This document shows positions 8,616 through 17,216 of a stretch of 64,000 nucleotides of DNA, one piece after another. Within the stretch, counting starts at the first letter, position 1. Each line of letters opens with the position of its first letter. Position numbers and translations under genes: made by a program. The stretch comes from SYFY01 sp041752315 (GTDB taxonomy: Bacteria > Pseudomonadota > Gammaproteobacteria > Pseudomonadales > Azotimanducaceae): contig JBGSHJ010000049.1 of NCBI GenBank assembly GCA_041752315.1, positions 124,001 to 188,000 on the forward strand, written 5' to 3'. A model generated the notes under the pieces. It worked only from the letters and a program-made list of their open reading frames with translations. It did no database searches and was not told the DNA's origin.

Positions 8616-9298
8616 GTTCCTGGTGACTTCAACAAGCTGCGACTGGCGAGAGGCTTGACGCCCAGATGCATGTCGAGCAACTCACGAAACAGCAGACGAG
8701 CGGTGTGTCGCACGGGACCGAGCCGATAATCATCGACCCCGATTGCAAGAAGTTCCGCGCCGGAATAACCACCACCGGAAACCATCACAAAACTCTCTCC
8801 ATCTGCCAGTGCGTAGCGCCGTTCGGGGACGAGGGGTTCACCTTGAAGATCACAACTGAAATCCACTCCGAAGCCCAGTTCGTTCAACAATTCATGTTCG
8901 AATCTTCTCAACAAGGGGGCCAACGGAAGTCCGTCAGCCAGCGCACCGAGCACTGCCTGGCTCAGGCGATACAGCGATGGGTGTGCATCGTGTTCCTGCA
9001 ACAGACGGACCAGCAGCTCGAGTACGTAGAATCCTGCAGCCAGCCGTTGTCCGTGCAACGTGCGGCGCTGGTCCAGTTCAATGTCGGTGAGGGTCAGCAG
9101 ACTGCCTGTGCCAAGCCAGGACACACGAACCTCATTGAACGGCTGCAAGGCAGCGATTTTTGTCGAGCGGCGTCCCCGCACACCTTTGGCAACTCCGGCC
9201 ACGAGCCCGTACGCCGGGGTGAACAGCCGGACAATCATGCTCGTTTCCCTATAAGCGCGAACATGAACGACCAGTGCAGGTTGCGCCAGAATACGCAT
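8612..9298 (-). CDS. recO: RecO, recombination mediator
   Basis: RecO works with RecF and RecR to load RecA on SSB-coated gaps and also anneals single strands. The N-terminal OB-fold is visible as ALVVHVRAYRETSMIVRLFT, followed by GVAKGVRGRRS, the typical basic turn. The helical C-terminal domain follows, with FEHELLNELGFGVDF. Length of 228 residues is normal. No zinc cysteines are seen, as in E. coli RecO. It follows era by 23 bases and overlaps rlmD by 4. The usual downstream partner pdxJ is absent and rlmD occupies its place. Confidence 0.94.
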   Translation of the reverse strand: MRILAQPALVVHVRAYRETSMIVRLFTPAYGLVAGVAKGVRGRRSTKIAALQPFNEVRVSWLGTGSLLTLTDIELDQRRTLHGQRLAAGFYVLELLVRLLQEHDAHPSLYRLSQAVLGALADGLPLAPLLRRFEHELLNELGFGVDFSCDLQGEPLVPERRYALADGESFVMVSGGGYSGAELLAIGVDDYRLGPVRHTARLLFRELLDMHLGVKPLASRSLLKSPGT

Positions 9299-9321
9299 GA
9301 TCGGCGCCTAGCGCGGGAACT

Positions 9322-10248
9322 TCATGCGTGGTCCGGACCAGCATCGTCGATGCCAAAGCGTCGCAACAGACGATCATCGTTGGTCCAGCCCTGCCGGACC
9401 TTCACCCAGAGGTGCAACATGACTCTTGCGTTCAGCAAGGCCTCGATGTCCATCCGTGAGTCCTGGCCGATGGACTTGAGCATCTGCCCCTTCTCGCCGA
9501 TCACGATGGATTTCTGACCATCCTTTTCGACGAAGATCTCGGCACGGATGGTCACCAGATGCGGCTCCGCCTGCAAGGTTTCGACAACCACCGCGACACG
9601 ATGTGGCAACTCGTCTCCCAGTCGTCGCATCAGCTTTTCCCGGATGATCTCCGAAACCAGATAACGCTCACTCGCATCGGTCACCTGATCATCCGGAAAC
9701 TGGTGCGGTCGCCTTGGCAGATAGTGGGCAACACGCTCGCGCAGAAGATCGACACCGTCTTTTTGCAGAGCTGACAGCGGAATGATCTCCGCAAACAGAT
9801 TCCGTTCTCCAAGTCGCTGCATGGCCGGCAACAATCGTGATTTGTCAGAGAGCAGATCCACCTTGTTCAGAATCGCTAGCGCGGGAACACCTGCCTGCGC
9901 GATATGACCGAGCACAATCTCGTCCTCATCCGTCAACCGGTGATGCTCCAGCAGCACCAGTACCAGATCGACGTCGGTCAGGATCGAAGTGGCGTGTTTG
10001 ACCATCAGGCGGTTCAACTGTCGACTGCCTGCACGGTGGATGCCTGGTGTGTCCACATAGATGGCCTGTACCTCACCACGGGTATCAACGCCCAGCAGAT
10101 TGCGGCGAGTGGTCTGTGGTTTGCGCGACGTGATGCTCAGCTTCATGCCCAGCAGATGATTGAGCAAGGTGGACTTGCCGACATTGGGGCGTCCAACCAG
10201 GGCGACATATCCGCATCGTGTTGCCAGCTCCGGATTGTCTTCAACCAT
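9322..10248 (-). CDS. era: Era GTPase
   Basis: Era is an essential GTPase that binds the 3' end of 16S rRNA during 30S maturation. The G motifs are clear: G1 GRPNVGKSTL near residue 20, a G2 threonine in PQTTRR, G3 VDTPGIH and G4 NKVDLL. The C-terminal KH domain contains EIFVEKDGQKSIVIGEKGQ, with the GxxG loop in the form IGEKG. At 308 residues it is the standard size. It overlaps the rnc end by 8 bases, the conserved rnc–era arrangement. Confidence 0.97.
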   Translation of the reverse strand: MVEDNPELATRCGYVALVGRPNVGKSTLLNHLLGMKLSITSRKPQTTRRNLLGVDTRGEVQAIYVDTPGIHRAGSRQLNRLMVKHATSILTDVDLVLVLLEHHRLTDEDEIVLGHIAQAGVPALAILNKVDLLSDKSRLLPAMQRLGERNLFAEIIPLSALQKDGVDLLRERVAHYLPRRPHQFPDDQVTDASERYLVSEIIREKLMRRLGDELPHRVAVVVETLQAEPHLVTIRAEIFVEKDGQKSIVIGEKGQMLKSIGQDSRMDIEALLNARVMLHLWVKVRQGWTNDDRLLRRFGIDDAGPDHA

Positions 10249-10930
10249 GATGTGTGGTGTCTGCCTGCATGAGTATCAGGAGTCTCGCCGCGGCATCCTG
10301 TTCTGCTGCCCGGCGGGATGCACCTTGTCCCGAGGTTGCCAGTCCTTCCGTTGTCTCGCACCGCACTTCATAAACACGCACATGTTCAGCGCCTTGTGTC
10401 CCGATCACCTCGTAACGTGGCAGGCCGAGACCGCGAGCCTGCAGGTTTTCCTGCAGTTTGGTCTTGGCGTCCTTCAGCGTACGTGGATCGAGCCCGGCAA
10501 GTTCACTTTCAAGCAGGCGCATCACGACGGCTCGCGCAGCTTCCGAACCACCATCGAGATAGATCGCGCCAATGACCGCCTCAAGTCCATCGGCCAGCAC
10601 CGAGCTGCGCCGCTGTACTCCGGTACCGGAGACCGCTGCACTGAATCGAAGTGCAGCTCCCAGATCAACCTTCAGGGCGACGCGCGCCAGTGTTTCACGT
10701 TTGACCAACTGGGAACGCATCAGGGTGAGCTGGGCCTCGGTCAGCCTGTCGTACGCCTCATACAGATAGGTGGTCACGACAAAGGCCAGGACGCTGTCGC
10801 CAAGGAACTCCAGTCTTTCATTGTGCCGATTGCCAACACTCCGATGGGTGAGCGCATGATCGAGCAGGGTGAGATCTGCAAACGCATAACCGAGAACCTG
10901 CTGCAGTTGTTCCCGGGCTCGCTCGCTCAT
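10241..10930 (-). CDS. rnc: Ribonuclease III
   Basis: RNase III cleaves double-stranded RNA in rRNA precursors and many mRNAs. The catalytic signature is NERLEFLGDSVL, with the second metal-site segment DGLEAVIGAIYLDGG. The dsRNA-binding domain occupies about residues 150-225. The ATG at 10930 begins MSERAREQLQQVLGY. A GTG at 10954 would add eight residues and has AGGA very close to it. The ATG is preferred because family members start shortly before the first helix. It lies between DUF4845 and era as in many gammaproteobacteria. Confidence 0.95.
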   Translation of the reverse strand: MSERAREQLQQVLGYAFADLTLLDHALTHRSVGNRHNERLEFLGDSVLAFVVTTYLYEAYDRLTEAQLTLMRSQLVKRETLARVALKVDLGAALRFSAAVSGTGVQRRSSVLADGLEAVIGAIYLDGGSEAARAVVMRLLESELAGLDPRTLKDAKTKLQENLQARGLGLPRYEVIGTQGAEHVRVYEVRCETTEGLATSGQGASRRAAEQDAAARLLILMQADTTHHG

Positions 10931-11029
10931 GGTCACGCGGACAGCTCCGTGCACGATCCTGCCAACAGATCATCATTCACCCGAATGACCATACTGATGA
11001 TCATCGAGATCGTGGCCGGTGCGATGAAA

Positions 11030-11479
11030 TCAGAACGTTCGTGACTCGTCGAAGTCGAGCAGCACATAGACGTTGCCAAACAGGTGTTCCCTGACCTCGT
11101 AGTCGATTGCAAGCGAAATTGCACCTCGCTCTCGCTTGTACGTGAAAACCTTTTGCGGTTCCTGGTCATACAGCGAGTTGATCTTGAAGCGCTTCTGGAG
11201 CAGTTCCATGACTTGTGTCCGACTGTTGGTCCTGACCTCTTCTTCGGTCAGTCCGGCAAGCAGGGACTGTATGGTACGGAAATTCATGTAGTGCGGACCG
11301 ATCTTGAGCCCGAAGCTGATAGCCATCGCGATGGCAACGAGCACCAGCAGCATGCCCATCGTGCCCATACCTAACGAACCCATACCCACCGAACCCATGC
11401 CCACCCTGCCCGTGGCATTCTGCCGCAGACGGGAGATGGGTGTTATTCCAACCAGTGATTTCGCTCGAACGTTGGCCAT
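11030..11479 (-). CDS. DUF4845 small membrane protein of the lepB–rnc operon
   Basis: DUF4845 proteins of unknown function are found between lepB and rnc in gammaproteobacteria. This one has a single membrane helix (LLVLVAIAMAISFGLKIGPHY, about 44-64), then a soluble domain ending YVLLDFDE. Residues 26-43 are a run of GMG-containing pentapeptides encoded by a 15-base tandem repeat (11351-11404). The ATG at 11479 overlaps the lepB end by 37 bases. A GTG at 11404 or ATG at 11398, right at the repeat, are alternative starts that would fit the shorter N-termini usual in the family. Confidence 0.82.
   Translation of the reverse strand: MANVRAKSLVGITPISRLRQNATGRVGMGSVGMGSLGMGTMGMLLVLVAIAMAISFGLKIGPHYMNFRTIQSLLAGLTEEEVRTNSRTQVMELLQKRFKINSLYDQEPQKVFTYKRERGAISLAIDYEVREHLFGNVYVLLDFDESRTF
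11351..11404 (-). repeat. 15-base tandem repeat inside the DUF4845 gene
   Basis: About three and a half copies of a 15-base unit encode VGMGS/LGMGT pentapeptides just before the membrane helix. Copies differ by single bases. In-frame units would change protein length by five residues per copy without breaking the gene. Confidence 0.7.
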
Positions 11480-12243
11480 GATAGTCCAGGCTCCTTGTGC
11501 AACCAGATTGCCACCGCCTTGCCCACGATCTTCTGTTCTGACGCAGGCCCCCAGCGGCGGCTGTCATCGCTGAAGTCCCGATTGTCACCCATCATAAAAT
11601 AGTGTCCCTCGGGAATCGTCCATTCGCGCGGCGGCTCGGAGTTGCCCAATCGATGTGTCGAATGGGTTATCCCGGCGATGTGTTCAGTGTATTCCCTGGC
11701 CGTATAGGCGCGATTGCTGGCGGCGTGAAAACGCGTGACCTCGCCCACAAAATCGTATTCCAGTCGCTCGCCGTTGATGTAGAGAGATTTGTTGACGTAG
11801 CGAATCCGGTCCCCAGGCAATCCGATGACCCGTTTGATGAAGTAACGCGGGTCATGAGGTGGGACAAACACCATGATGTCTCCACGCGCAGGCTCGCCAA
11901 TGTCGACGATGCGTGTCCCGAGGACCGGCAGTCGCAAACCGTAGGCATACTTGTTGACAAGGATGAAGTCGCCTATTTCAAGGGTTGGCACCATCGATTC
12001 CGAGGGAATCTGGTACGGTTCACCGAGGAAGCTGCGCAACACCAGAACAAACAGGAGCACAGGGAAAAAGGATCGGGCGTACTCGACCAGGATAGGTTCA
12101 CGGTCAACCGTTTCGCTGCCCGTCTCGCCTTCGGCCGCAATTCGCGCAAGTCGACGTCGTTTCAACGCCACGGTGTCGAACAGCCAGATCGCCCCACATG
12201 CCAGCACTGCCCAGGTGAGAACAAACGGAAGATCAATGTCCAT
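11443..12243 (-). CDS. lepB: Signal peptidase I
   Basis: LepB cleaves signal peptides from secreted proteins at the outer face of the inner membrane. Two N-terminal membrane helices (about 5-25 and 58-76) precede the catalytic box PSESMVPTLEIGDF, with Ser as nucleophile. The Lys box YFIKRVIGLPGD supplies the general base, and GDNRDFSDDSR matches family box E. Length is 266 residues. It is 3 bases downstream of lepA, the standard lepA–lepB pair, and its end overlaps the DUF4845 start region. Confidence 0.96.
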   Translation of the reverse strand: MDIDLPFVLTWAVLACGAIWLFDTVALKRRRLARIAAEGETGSETVDREPILVEYARSFFPVLLFVLVLRSFLGEPYQIPSESMVPTLEIGDFILVNKYAYGLRLPVLGTRIVDIGEPARGDIMVFVPPHDPRYFIKRVIGLPGDRIRYVNKSLYINGERLEYDFVGEVTRFHAASNRAYTAREYTEHIAGITHSTHRLGNSEPPREWTIPEGHYFMMGDNRDFSDDSRRWGPASEQKIVGKAVAIWLHKEPGLSWPTFERNHWLE

Positions 12244-12246
12244 GCC

Positions 12247-14040
12247 CTACCGCTCCACCTTCAACGCAGCAAGGAAAGCATCCTGGGGTATTTCAACACG
12301 ACCGACCTGTTTCATCCGCTTCTTGCCCTCCTTCTGCTTGTCCAGAAGTTTGCGTTTGCGCGAGATATCGCCGCCATAACACTTGGCGGTCACGTTCTTG
12401 CGAAGCGCTTTCACGGTGGTACGGGCGATGATCTGGCCGCCAATGGCCGCCTGGATCGCGACATCGAACATCTGCCTCGGAATCAATTCCTTCATCTTCT
12501 CGGTCAGTGCCCGTCCGCGACTGGCGGCATCGTCCTTGTGGATGATCATGGCCAGCGCGTCAACCCGTTCCCCGTTGATGAGGATATCAAGCCTCACGAG
12601 TCTTGCCGGTTCAAACCGGGTAAACGAATAATCGAGCGACGCAAACCCGCGACTGACCGATTTCAACCGGTCAAAAAAGTCCATGACCACTTCACTCATG
12701 GGAATTTCATAGTGCAGGGACACCTGTCCAGAACTGTACTGGAGGTTTTTCTGGACTCCCCTTCGTTCGATGCACAACGTGATGACTGCGCCAACGTGCT
12801 CCTGGGGCACCAGGATATTGGCCTGTGCAATGGGCTCCCGGATTTCGGCGTACTGCGCGGGCAGTTTCGACGGATTGTCGACCAGCATCACGGACAGATC
12901 GGTCTTGACCACCTCGTAGACCACCGTCGGTGCTGTGGTTATGAGATTGAGATCGTATTCGCGTTCCAGGCGCTCCTGGATGATCTCCATGTGCAACATG
13001 CCGAGAAAGCCGATGCGAAAGCCGAAACCGAGTGCTTCCGAACTCTCCGGTTCGTAGAACAGGGATGCATCGTTCAGGCGAAGCTTCTCGAGGGCTTCAC
13101 GGAATGACTCGAAGTCATCCGAGGAAACCGGAAACAATCCGGCGTAAACCTGTGGTTTGGCCTTTGCAAAACCAGGCAGTGCGGGGGTCTCCAGACGCCC
13201 ATGCGGTATCAGCGTATCGCCGACCGGTGCACCACGAATTTCCTTGATGCCTGCAACGATGTAGCCCACCTCACCTGCCGACAGGGATTTTGCGGGCCTT
13301 CGTTTCGGATGAAAACGACCGACCTCGTCAACATCATGGGAACGTCCGGTGGATTTGACGACAATCCGGTCGCCTTTGCGGAGCGTACCCTGCATGACCC
13401 GGACCAGCGAGACGATCCCCAGATAGTTGTCGAACCAGGAATCGATGATCAACGCCTGCAGAGGGGCGGTGACATCACCCTGCGGTGGCGGAATATCCTT
13501 GATCAACCGCTCCAGCAATTCACGCACGCCTTCGCCAGTTTTTGCACTGACCATCGAGATGTCTGTCACATCCAGACCGATGATGTCGACAATTTCCTGG
13601 GTGACTTTTTCGGGCTCCGCCTGCGGCAGATCAATCTTGTTCAGCACCGGGAGGACCTCAAGCCCCTGCTCCACCGCGGTGTAACAATTGGCGACAGACT
13701 GGGCTTCCACGCCCTGCGCTGCGTCTACCACAAGCAGCGCGCCTTCACAGGCAGCCAGGCTGCGCGAGACTTCATAGCTGAAGTCGACATGACCCGGGGT
13801 GTCGATAAAGTTCAGCTGGTACGTCCTGCCATCTTCGGACGGGAAGTCGAGCGTGACGCTCTGCGCCTTGATGGTTATGCCCCGCTCTCGCTCGAGATCC
13901 ATCGAGTCGAGCACCTGCTCGCTCATTTCCCGGTCCGAAAGTCCACCACACATCTGTATGAACCGATCGGCAAGGGTGGATTTGCCGTGATCGATGTGGG
14001 CAATGATGGAAAAATTGCGTATGTGCTCGAGTGCGGGCAC
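12247..14040 (-). CDS. lepA: Elongation factor 4 (LepA)
   Basis: EF4 is a ribosome-associated GTPase that can back-translocate or remodel stalled ribosomes. The G motifs are AHIDHGKSTLADR, DTPGHVDF and NKIDLP. EF-G-like domains follow, along with the LepA-specific C-terminal region (KVTAKCYGGDISRKRKLL in homologous form). Length of 597 residues is standard. The start is GTG at 14040 (MPALEHIRNFSIIAH). The 209 bases upstream separate it from degP and contain three hairpins. Confidence 0.97.
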   Translation of the reverse strand: MPALEHIRNFSIIAHIDHGKSTLADRFIQMCGGLSDREMSEQVLDSMDLERERGITIKAQSVTLDFPSEDGRTYQLNFIDTPGHVDFSYEVSRSLAACEGALLVVDAAQGVEAQSVANCYTAVEQGLEVLPVLNKIDLPQAEPEKVTQEIVDIIGLDVTDISMVSAKTGEGVRELLERLIKDIPPPQGDVTAPLQALIIDSWFDNYLGIVSLVRVMQGTLRKGDRIVVKSTGRSHDVDEVGRFHPKRRPAKSLSAGEVGYIVAGIKEIRGAPVGDTLIPHGRLETPALPGFAKAKPQVYAGLFPVSSDDFESFREALEKLRLNDASLFYEPESSEALGFGFRIGFLGMLHMEIIQERLEREYDLNLITTAPTVVYEVVKTDLSVMLVDNPSKLPAQYAEIREPIAQANILVPQEHVGAVITLCIERRGVQKNLQYSSGQVSLHYEIPMSEVVMDFFDRLKSVSRGFASLDYSFTRFEPARLVRLDILINGERVDALAMIIHKDDAASRGRALTEKMKELIPRQMFDVAIQAAIGGQIIARTTVKALRKNVTAKCYGGDISRKRKLLDKQKEGKKRMKQVGRVEIPQDAFLAALKVER

Positions 14041-14249
14041 TGAAAATCCGTGAGTTGAAAAAAGGGACAGGTTGCAGGCCCCCTGACAAAGGGGGCTCTG
14101 ATTCCGGCGCGCGAGTGTAGCGGAACCCTACCAGCAAGGCGATGCCAGGAACCCTGGCAACCCGGGACCCGCAACAAACCGATCTTGAACCGGCCGGGTC
14201 CCCGATTCCCCCAGTTGCCTCGCGCAGTCGCCTGCTGCTGCCAGGATGA
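14041..14249. other. Intergenic region between degP and lepA with three perfect hairpins
   Basis: No gene is visible. Three perfect inverted repeats are seen. GCCCCCT/AGGGGGC lies at 14078-14096. TGCCAGG/CCTGGCA lies at 14043+100 to 14159 (14143-14159) with a 3-base loop. GGGACCCG/CGGGTCCC lies at 14064+100 to 14202 (14164-14202). A TACACT hexamer on the minus strand (14114-14119) could be a -10 element for lepA, which would place the first hairpin in the lepA leader. A run of six T follows that hairpin after 14 bases on the minus strand, too far for a standard terminator. Confidence 0.4.
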
Positions 14250-15632
14250 CTAGTCCGGCACTCGCAGTGCGAGAAACACCGAACTGCCCTTCCGCGATAC
14301 CAGTACGGGAACTGACTTGCCGGCAGGCAGAGCAGCTACCGCAGCATCAAAATCGCTGGTCGAGGCAATCACCGCATTGTTCAGCCGCAGAATGACATCT
14401 CCTGGCTGAATTCCGGCGGTCTCTGCCGCACCACCCGCACTGGTGACCTGGACACCGTGCTCGATACCCAGCTGTTCCCGTGTGGCCTCATCGACGCCCT
14501 GAACCGCCAGCCCGATGGCATTGCGAGCCGGAGAGCCGCTTGCGGCCGCCACCTCGCCGCCTTCGTTGGTCAGCTCGCCAACCTTGACGTTGAGCACCTT
14601 GCGCTCACCGGCTCGAACAATATCCAGCCTGGCCATGGAGCCGGCTGCAACCCTCCCTACAAAGTGCGGCAACTCCGCGGACCGTTCGATGGAGTGGCCT
14701 TTGAATGCCGTGATGATATCGCCTTCGAGCACACCACCCTTGCCAGCAGGGCCATTTTCGAGAACTTTCGCGACCAGAGCGCCGTGTGGTCTGTCGAGTC
14801 CAAAGGACTCGGCGAGATCCCGATTCACTTCCTGAATCACAACACCCAGCCAGCCTCGACTGACCTTGCCGTTTTCCCGGAGCTGCTGAACGACCTCCAT
14901 GACTACGTCAATGGGAATCGCAAAGGACACGCCCATGAATCCGCCCGAGTTCGAGTAGATCTGGGAGTTGATGCCGACGACCTCACCCGCCAGGTTAAAA
15001 AGCGGTCCACCACTGTTACCAGGGTTGATCGCCACGTCCGTCTGGATGAAGGGAACATAATTTTCATTGTTCGCCGTGGGCAGGCTGCGGCCCTTGGCGC
15101 TGACGATGCCCGCGGTGACCGAATAATCAAAGCCAAACGGCGAACCGATGGCGAGCACCCATTCGCCGACTTTCAGACTCTCGGACTTGCCAAGCCGGAC
15201 CACTGGCAGATCCTTGCCATCCACTTTCAGCAATGCAAGATCGGAGCGCTGATCACTGCCGACGATGGTGGCATCGAGTTCCCTTCGGTCGCTCAGACGG
15301 ACCTTCACCGAGTCAGCCTGCTCGACCACGTGATAATTGGTCAGTACGTAGCCGTCCTTTGAAATGATGAACCCGGAACCCAGCGAACGTGCCTCACGGT
15401 CGGGCCGCGGAAATTGATCCGGCGGAAAAAAACGACGGAAGAACTCCTCCATTTCGCGTTCCCGCCCAGCACTGTTGTTTGCAGCCGGCTTGCGTTCGCT
15501 GGATATGTTGACCACCGCCGGTGAATTTTCCTCCACCATTCTTGTGAAGTCCGGCAGACCTTCCGCCGATACCAACGGTGAAGCGCCGAACAGGGTCATC
15601 AAAACCGCTGCCACCCATACTATTCTGGACAT
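14250..15632 (-). CDS. degP: DegP/MucD-type periplasmic serine protease-chaperone
   Basis: HtrA-family protease that degrades or refolds misfolded envelope proteins. From the chosen ATG (15632) there is a signal peptide (MSRIVWVAAVLMTLFGA, cleavage after VSA). Then comes the trypsin-like domain with His in TNYHVV, Asp in SDLALLK and Ser in GNSGGPL, followed by two PDZ domains (GWLGVVIQEV and GVQVTSAGGAAE). A longer form from ATG 15659 would overlap rseC by 8 bases. The shorter start places the signal sequence at the N-terminus. In the rpoE–rseC–degP order it corresponds to mucD of Pseudomonas and is a predicted sigma-E target through the 17.1 kb promoter. Confidence 0.93.
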   Translation of the reverse strand: MSRIVWVAAVLMTLFGASPLVSAEGLPDFTRMVEENSPAVVNISSERKPAANNSAGREREMEEFFRRFFPPDQFPRPDREARSLGSGFIISKDGYVLTNYHVVEQADSVKVRLSDRRELDATIVGSDQRSDLALLKVDGKDLPVVRLGKSESLKVGEWVLAIGSPFGFDYSVTAGIVSAKGRSLPTANNENYVPFIQTDVAINPGNSGGPLFNLAGEVVGINSQIYSNSGGFMGVSFAIPIDVVMEVVQQLRENGKVSRGWLGVVIQEVNRDLAESFGLDRPHGALVAKVLENGPAGKGGVLEGDIITAFKGHSIERSAELPHFVGRVAAGSMARLDIVRAGERKVLNVKVGELTNEGGEVAAASGSPARNAIGLAVQGVDEATREQLGIEHGVQVTSAGGAAETAGIQPGDVILRLNNAVIASTSDFDAAVAALPAGKSVPVLVSRKGSSVFLALRVPD

Positions 15633-15651
15633 TGTCTTTGTTTTTCCTGGT

Positions 15652-16083
15652 TCACTCATCATTGTTGAAAGGTTGGTCCAAACGTTGCAACGACAGGTCT
15701 GGCGCGCCAAATGGTTGCCAGAATACCTCGAGCAACCTGGCGATCAGCATGCCCGTGGCCGCGCCGGCAAACACCGCAAGGGCGGCTATGCTATCAGGGA
15801 ATTGCTGGAGCATACTCACCCCGATTGCCAGGCAGATACCGGTAACCGGTGGTCCATAAACACGCAAAGAGGCCTTCGACAACTCACGATGGCTCCACCC
15901 CAGAATGACCGGCTGACCGGTACATTCAACCTGCTCCGGTGAAGTGACAACAAGCTCTCGAACACCATGTCGCTGACAGGCTGCACTGCATGTCGCGCAC
16001 TGTGCGGGCCGCAACCTGAACACCAGCTGACCACTGTTGTCAGTGGTCAGCTCACCCAGCCTGCGCAGCGTCTTTGGTGTCAC
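15652..16083 (-). CDS. rseC: RseC/MucC family inner-membrane protein
   Basis: RseC (MucC) is a small membrane protein of the sigma-E operon, linked to SoxR reduction and modulation of envelope stress. A Cys cluster CATCSAACQRHG sits near residues 29-40. Two membrane helices follow at about 80-96 (VTGICLAIGVSML) and 98-116 (AALAVFAGAATGMLIA), the family layout. The start is GTG at 16083, overlapping the preceding stop by 4 bases. Length of 143 residues is typical. Confidence 0.88.
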   Translation of the reverse strand: MTPKTLRRLGELTTDNSGQLVFRLRPAQCATCSAACQRHGVRELVVTSPEQVECTGQPVILGWSHRELSKASLRVYGPPVTGICLAIGVSMLQQFPDSIAALAVFAGAATGMLIARLLEVFWQPFGAPDLSLQRLDQPFNNDE

Positions 16084-17000
16084 TGTGCCAGGGAGATGCT
16101 GCCAAGCAGCCGACGTGCGGCAGGTGGCGACAGCTCACCGACCACTGCGGCCAGATGCAGGCCGTCGCCACTGGCTGCATCGCCGACCAGTCGTTCCACT
16201 ACCCAGTGTTTGCCATCACCGGACTCCGCCGGGATCGTATCCGTGGTAGGCAGTGCCTCGACCAGCAACAAAAACGTCTGGTCTCCATCAGCGTAACGCC
16301 GGATCGCAACACGCCCGGATTCCGTGTCTGCAGACTCGGCGGGCAGAGCCGTGAACCCTGCAGGAAGCCAGGCGACCTCCCATCCGGGTGGGGATGGCCG
16401 ATCTGTACTGTCGAGCGGAAGCGGGCCTGAACGCCTCGCTGCGCCTACGTGCATCAGGAGCCATTTTTCATGCCGTTGTCGCGCATCCCCTTCCAGTTCG
16501 GACAATTCAGGTGTCGCCTCCGCAGCAACCCTCGATTCCATCTCCGTTGCGCTGGTTACTGGTGTCGTCAACGACGGCAAGGCACCGGAGGCGACATCGT
16601 TGACCGCCGCCGTATCATCCACGCCAGGAAACAGTGATCCAGCACCCAGGTAAACCGCAAGCACCGCGCCGAAGGCGGCCACAAACGCAGTTGCTCGCGG
16701 CATCCAACCTCGACGAACGGCCGGCGAGACCCCGACCTCCGGCTGGTGGTCGTCTTCAACGGCCACACTCTCCACGTCAACGTCCATGGCGACCCGAACG
16801 CGTCTTTGCAGTTGTGCGCGCTGGCCGATGGTTCGCGCACTGGCCTCTCCGCGCATGACCGCCTGGATGAGCTGGTAACGCTCGAAGGTCTCCCGCAACG
16901 ACTCGTTGCGTCCGGCTTCATCCAGTACGCGTCGCAGCTCGAACTCGTCTGCTTCATCATCCAGCGCCGCCGAAAGCGCTTCTTTCAACTGTTCCGACAT
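16080..17000 (-). CDS. rseA: Anti-sigma-E factor: RseA/MucA joined to an RseB/MucB C-terminal domain
   Basis: Residues 1-75 resemble the RseA/MucA cytoplasmic domain that holds sigma-E (LSAALDDEADEFELRRVLDE, then RYQLIQAVMRGE). A membrane helix follows at about 103-121, then an acidic periplasmic linker. A segment around 176-192 (RHEKWLLMHVGAARR) resembles the MucA C-terminal piece. Residues 207-306 look like the C-terminal domain of RseB/MucB: WLPAGFTALP, YADGDQTFLLLVEAL and VVGELSPPAARRL. The lipid-sensing N-terminal domain of RseB is absent, and no separate rseB lies between this gene and rseC. The protein would sequester RpoE at the inner membrane. The domain split is judged by eye. Confidence 0.75.
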   Translation of the reverse strand: MSEQLKEALSAALDDEADEFELRRVLDEAGRNESLRETFERYQLIQAVMRGEASARTIGQRAQLQRRVRVAMDVDVESVAVEDDHQPEVGVSPAVRRGWMPRATAFVAAFGAVLAVYLGAGSLFPGVDDTAAVNDVASGALPSLTTPVTSATEMESRVAAEATPELSELEGDARQRHEKWLLMHVGAARRSGPLPLDSTDRPSPPGWEVAWLPAGFTALPAESADTESGRVAIRRYADGDQTFLLLVEALPTTDTIPAESGDGKHWVVERLVGDAASGDGLHLAAVVGELSPPAARRLLGSISLAQ

Positions 17001-17107
17001 GGAAATCTTCCGAATTGGCTGGATCGACCCGGGCCCTGGCGCGAATCAGGCGCAGATGTGTGGTCACGCAGGCCGGTACGTGAAAAGGACGGTTGCCCTT
17101 TTGTCTC

Positions 17108-17135
17108 TTTGAACCCCGTGCCCGCGACAAGTTCC
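17108..17135 (-). promoter_or_regulatory. Sigma-E (RpoE/AlgU) type promoter for the anti-sigma–rseC–degP genes
   Basis: On the minus strand GGAACTT (17129-17135) is followed after 16 bases by TCAAA (17108-17112). This fits the sigma-E/AlgU consensus GAACTT-N16/17-TCAAA or TCTGA. Transcription would start near 17102, about 100 bases before the anti-sigma ATG. The promoter lies in the 216-base gap after rpoE, so the regulator and degP can be induced by the sigma factor they control. Confidence 0.72.
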
Positions 17136-17216
17136 CGATCCGCAGGAATGTGCTCCCTCGATGTGAAATGCTTCGCACCATCAATTCGATGCCCATTCAT
17201 CTCGAACACCGGCATT

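Noticed and set aside
9312..9340. Second GGAACTT between recO and era
   Set aside because: It points against the operon and lacks a -10 element.
13201..14043. 280-residue open frame antisense to lepA
   Set aside because: It is fully covered by lepA and has low-complexity composition with no family features.
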